In this document: piece after piece, positions 61,800-64,000 of the stretch
How the letters are laid out: every line of letters begins with the position of its first letter
How positions within the stretch are numbered: the stretch's first letter is position 1
NCBI RefSeq assembly: GCF_011440395.1
Contig: NZ_JAAOIX010000001.1
Location: 558,001-622,000 of the forward strand
Reading direction: 5' to 3'
Source: Pseudomaricurvus alcaniphilus
GTDB taxonomy: Bacteria; Pseudomonadota; Gammaproteobacteria; Pseudomonadales; Cellvibrionaceae
DNA length: 64,000 nt
Translations under genes and position numbers: made by a program
The notes under the pieces: generated by a model
Told to the model about the DNA's origin: nothing
The model's database searches: none
What the model saw: the letters and a program-made list of their open reading frames with translations, nothing else

Positions 61800-62020
61800 G
61801 TAAGTCTACTTCCTGTTTTTCTGTGCAATATATGCTCAGTTAAATAACTTTCGTGCTATGCCTCGCGGCATTGCACACTCAAATACTTGTTAATTCGCGC
61901 GGGCCGCCCCTGGCAGACGCTTGATGCACCCCAAGGGTGCCGCAGCCACAGATTCAGCCCACGAAAGGCGCGGTATTTTAAGGGAAACCCCCAGCCTTGT
62001 ATAGCCTTAATTAGCAGAGG

Positions 62021-63430
62021 TTATTTAAAGCCCGGCGGCAGGCCGCCACCGGGGAAACCACCGGGCGGCATACCACCGCCACCGCCGCCGCCCATCATGC
62101 CTCCCAGGCCGCGCATCATCTTGGCCATACCGTCGCCCTTCATCTTCTTCATCATCTTCGCCATTTGCTTGTGCTGCTTGAGCAGGCGATTGAGATCCTG
62201 GACATTGGTACCGGAACCATTGGTAATACGGCGCTTGCGCGAGCCGTTGAGGATATCCGGGTTGGAGCGTTCGGCCGGGGTCATGGAGTCGATAATCACC
62301 TCCATGACCTTGAACTGGTTGGTCATATTGGCCTGTTCGGCGAGCTGGGCGATATTGCCCATGCCGGGCAGTTTTTCCAGCATTGAGGTCATGCCGCCCA
62401 TATTCTGCATCTGCTGCAGCTGGTCCTTGAGGTCGTTGAGGTCAAATTTCTTGCCCTTGACCACCTTTTTCACCAGCTTTTCAGCTTTCTGCTTGTCGAT
62501 CTTGCGTTCCGCTTCCTCGATCAGCGACAGCACATCGCCCATACCGAGAATGCGCGACGCCAGCCGGTCGGGGTGGAACGGCTCCAGCGCGTCGGACTTC
62601 TCGCCCACACCGAGGAATTTGATCGGCTTGCCGGTGACATGGCGCACCGACAGGGCGGCACCGCCGCGGGCGTCGCCGTCGGTCTTGGTGAGGATCACCC
62701 CGGTCAGGGGCAGCGCCTGATCAAAGGCCTTGGCGGTGTTGACCGCATCCTGGCCGATCATGGAGTCGATCACGAACAGGGTTTCCACCGGATCGATCGC
62801 CGCGTGCAAGGTTTTGATTTCCCCCATCAGGGTTTCGTCGATGTGCAGGCGACCGGCGGTATCCACAATCACCACATCGGCGTAGTGCTTGCGCGCGTGC
62901 ATGATGGCGCCGTTGGCGATATCCACCGGCTTTTGTTCAGTATTGGACGGGAAAAAGTCGACCCCGACTTCACCCGCCAGGGTTTCCAGCTGCTTGATGG
63001 CCGCCGGGCGGTAGATATCCGCCGACACCACCACCACCTTCTTCTTCTCTCGCTCCTTCAGGTAGCGCGCCAGTTTCGCCACCGAAGTGGTTTTACCGGC
63101 ACCCTGCAAGCCCGCCAGCAATATTACCGCCGGCGGCTTGGTGGCCAGGTTGAGCGACTCATTGGCCTGGCCCATGACCGCAACCAGTTCGCTCTCGACG
63201 ATCTTGATAAATTGCTGACCGGGATTGAGGGCGCGGGACACCTCCTGACCCACCGCGCGCTTGCGCACACTTTCGATAAAGTCCTTGACCACAGGCAGCG
63301 CAACGTCGGCCTCCAGCAGGGCTTTGCGAACTTCGCGCAAGGTATCCTTGATATTGTCATCGGTGAGCCGGCTCTTGCCGGTCACCCGCTTCATACTGCG
63401 CTGTAAACGATCTTGTAGGTTATCAAACAT
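62021..63430 (-). CDS. ffh: signal recognition particle protein Ffh
   Basis: A 469-residue SRP54 GTPase targeting nascent membrane proteins. The N domain comes first. GTPase motifs follow: GLQGAGKTTSVAKLARYL (G1), DTAGRLHIDE (G3), TKTDGDARGG (G4) and GEKSDALEPF; then the methionine-rich M domain (LQQMQNMGGMTSMLEKLPGM). The C-terminus is a Gly/Met/Pro-rich tail (PPGGFPGGGLPPGFK), commonly seen in gammaproteobacterial Ffh. It is divergent from a YpjD-like gene, as in many relatives. Confidence 0.96.
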   Translation of the reverse strand: MFDNLQDRLQRSMKRVTGKSRLTDDNIKDTLREVRKALLEADVALPVVKDFIESVRKRAVGQEVSRALNPGQQFIKIVESELVAVMGQANESLNLATKPPAVILLAGLQGAGKTTSVAKLARYLKEREKKKVVVVSADIYRPAAIKQLETLAGEVGVDFFPSNTEQKPVDIANGAIMHARKHYADVVIVDTAGRLHIDETLMGEIKTLHAAIDPVETLFVIDSMIGQDAVNTAKAFDQALPLTGVILTKTDGDARGGAALSVRHVTGKPIKFLGVGEKSDALEPFHPDRLASRILGMGDVLSLIEEAERKIDKQKAEKLVKKVVKGKKFDLNDLKDQLQQMQNMGGMTSMLEKLPGMGNIAQLAEQANMTNQFKVMEVIIDSMTPAERSNPDILNGSRKRRITNGSGTNVQDLNRLLKQHKQMAKMMKKMKGDGMAKMMRGLGGMMGGGGGGGMPPGGFPGGGLPPGFK

Positions 63431-63691
63431 GGCTAATTACAACTGATGGTTGGCGGTTCGAGTGGAAAACCGCAAGTATAACCAATTTCCGCCCTGCACT
63501 GACACCCCGCAACAAGCAAGGATCAATACTGTCAGTTGGTACAGGTGCTGTTATAGATGTTGTTGTGCGCCCACTCTCTGTTAATCGCCGCCTCTCTGTG
63601 ACAAACTTCCGCCGCCAACACACTTTCGCTAACATGGACTTTTGCCAACCTTATCTTTCTCTAATCAACGGATTGCTACTGCTAATGCACT

Positions 63692-64000
63692 ATGACTGAC
63701 GACACTGTTCTCGCCATCAATCTCGCCGCCGCCATCTTCTACGCGGTCGGGGCGGTCTTCCTGATCTACCGGACCTTCTACACCCGCACCACCAGGAACG
63801 GCTGGCTGCTGGGCTTCACCGCGGTCACCCTGATACTGCACGCCGTTGGTGGCATCAAGATCCTGCACCACCCGCAGGGGCTCGACCTGGGCATCTTTAA
63901 AGTGGGCTCGCTGATCTTCTGGGTGATTAACACCCTGATTCTGGCCAGTGGCCTGCGCAAACCTCTGCACACCCTGTTTGTGTTTTTGTTTCCCCTGTCG
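63692..64000 (+). CDS. ypjD: YpjD/CcsA-like inner-membrane protein, partial
   Basis: The frame opens with ATG 63692 and runs to the window edge (103 codons). It has three hydrophobic segments (LAAAIFYAVGAVFLIY, then LLGFTAVTLILHAVGGI and GSLIFWVINTLILASGL). Family members with this N-terminus are the CcsA/cytochrome-c-assembly-like YpjD, encoded divergently from ffh in gammaproteobacteria. The last visible stretch (LHTLFVFLFPLS) is also typical. The C-terminal half is not in the window. Confidence 0.85.
   Translation, partial: MTDDTVLAINLAAAIFYAVGAVFLIYRTFYTRTTRNGWLLGFTAVTLILHAVGGIKILHHPQGLDLGIFKVGSLIFWVINTLILASGLRKPLHTLFVFLFPLS

Overview
The window reads as a chromosomal segment of a marine-type gammaproteobacterium, probably near Cellvibrionales/Pseudomonadales. 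The support is the conserved block ffh / rpsP-rimM-trmD-rplS / xerD / dsbC / hom-thrC / recJ, followed by tesA divergent from a ybbA-ybbP-type ABC pair. The placement comes from gene order and protein recognition, not from a database search.

Layout. 1-9 kb: cell-envelope and housekeeping genes (N-acetylmuramoyl-alanine amidase, YghU-type glutathione transferase, MFS exporter, phospholipase D-like lipoprotein, glycine-zipper protein). 9-22 kb: a periplasmic sugar dehydrogenase, an amidase next to a wrecked metallo-beta-lactamase-fold gene, a YkgJ/DUF2868/GTPase operon, two small cytoplasmic proteins, an alpha/beta hydrolase, a sulfotransferase and a spermidine-synthase-like enzyme. 22-27 kb: a STAND-like ATPase, then a large secreted protein with a dockerin-like tail and a small cohesin-like protein with a PEP-CTERM-type anchor. 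27-30.8 kb: a CPA1 antiporter with a cyclic-nucleotide-binding domain and a META/MliC lipoprotein.

30-48.7 kb is a plastic accessory region. It holds (i) an intact REP-associated tyrosine transposase (RAYT) at 31.3 kb surrounded by many copies of the decamer GTGCCTGTCC / GGACAGGCAC, a decayed second RAYT at 40.2 kb with the same flanks, and a third fragment at 35.8 kb; (ii) two LysR/AraC-controlled redox modules and a YefM/YoeB-type toxin-antitoxin pair; (iii) from 48.35 kb down to about 41.2 kb, on the minus strand, an array of integron gene cassettes separated by five recognisable attC sites, with no integron integrase in the window (a CALIN-type array). The cassettes encode small membrane proteins, a HEPN-like protein, a membrane-anchored PD-(D/E)XK-like protein, a coiled-coil membrane protein and a lipoprotein with RCC1-like repeats. 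An IS91-family element with its tyrosine-recombinase partner sits exactly between two attC half-sites; (iv) decayed extra copies of the 3' end of the ABC permease gene at 35.6 and 39.9 kb, showing that DNA next to that gene end has been duplicated more than once.

48.7-64 kb is conserved core: ABC permease/ATPase, tesA, recJ, thrC, hom, dsbC, xerD, the ribosomal-protein/tRNA-modification operon, ffh, and the start of a YpjD-like membrane gene. No tRNA, rRNA or CRISPR array was seen.
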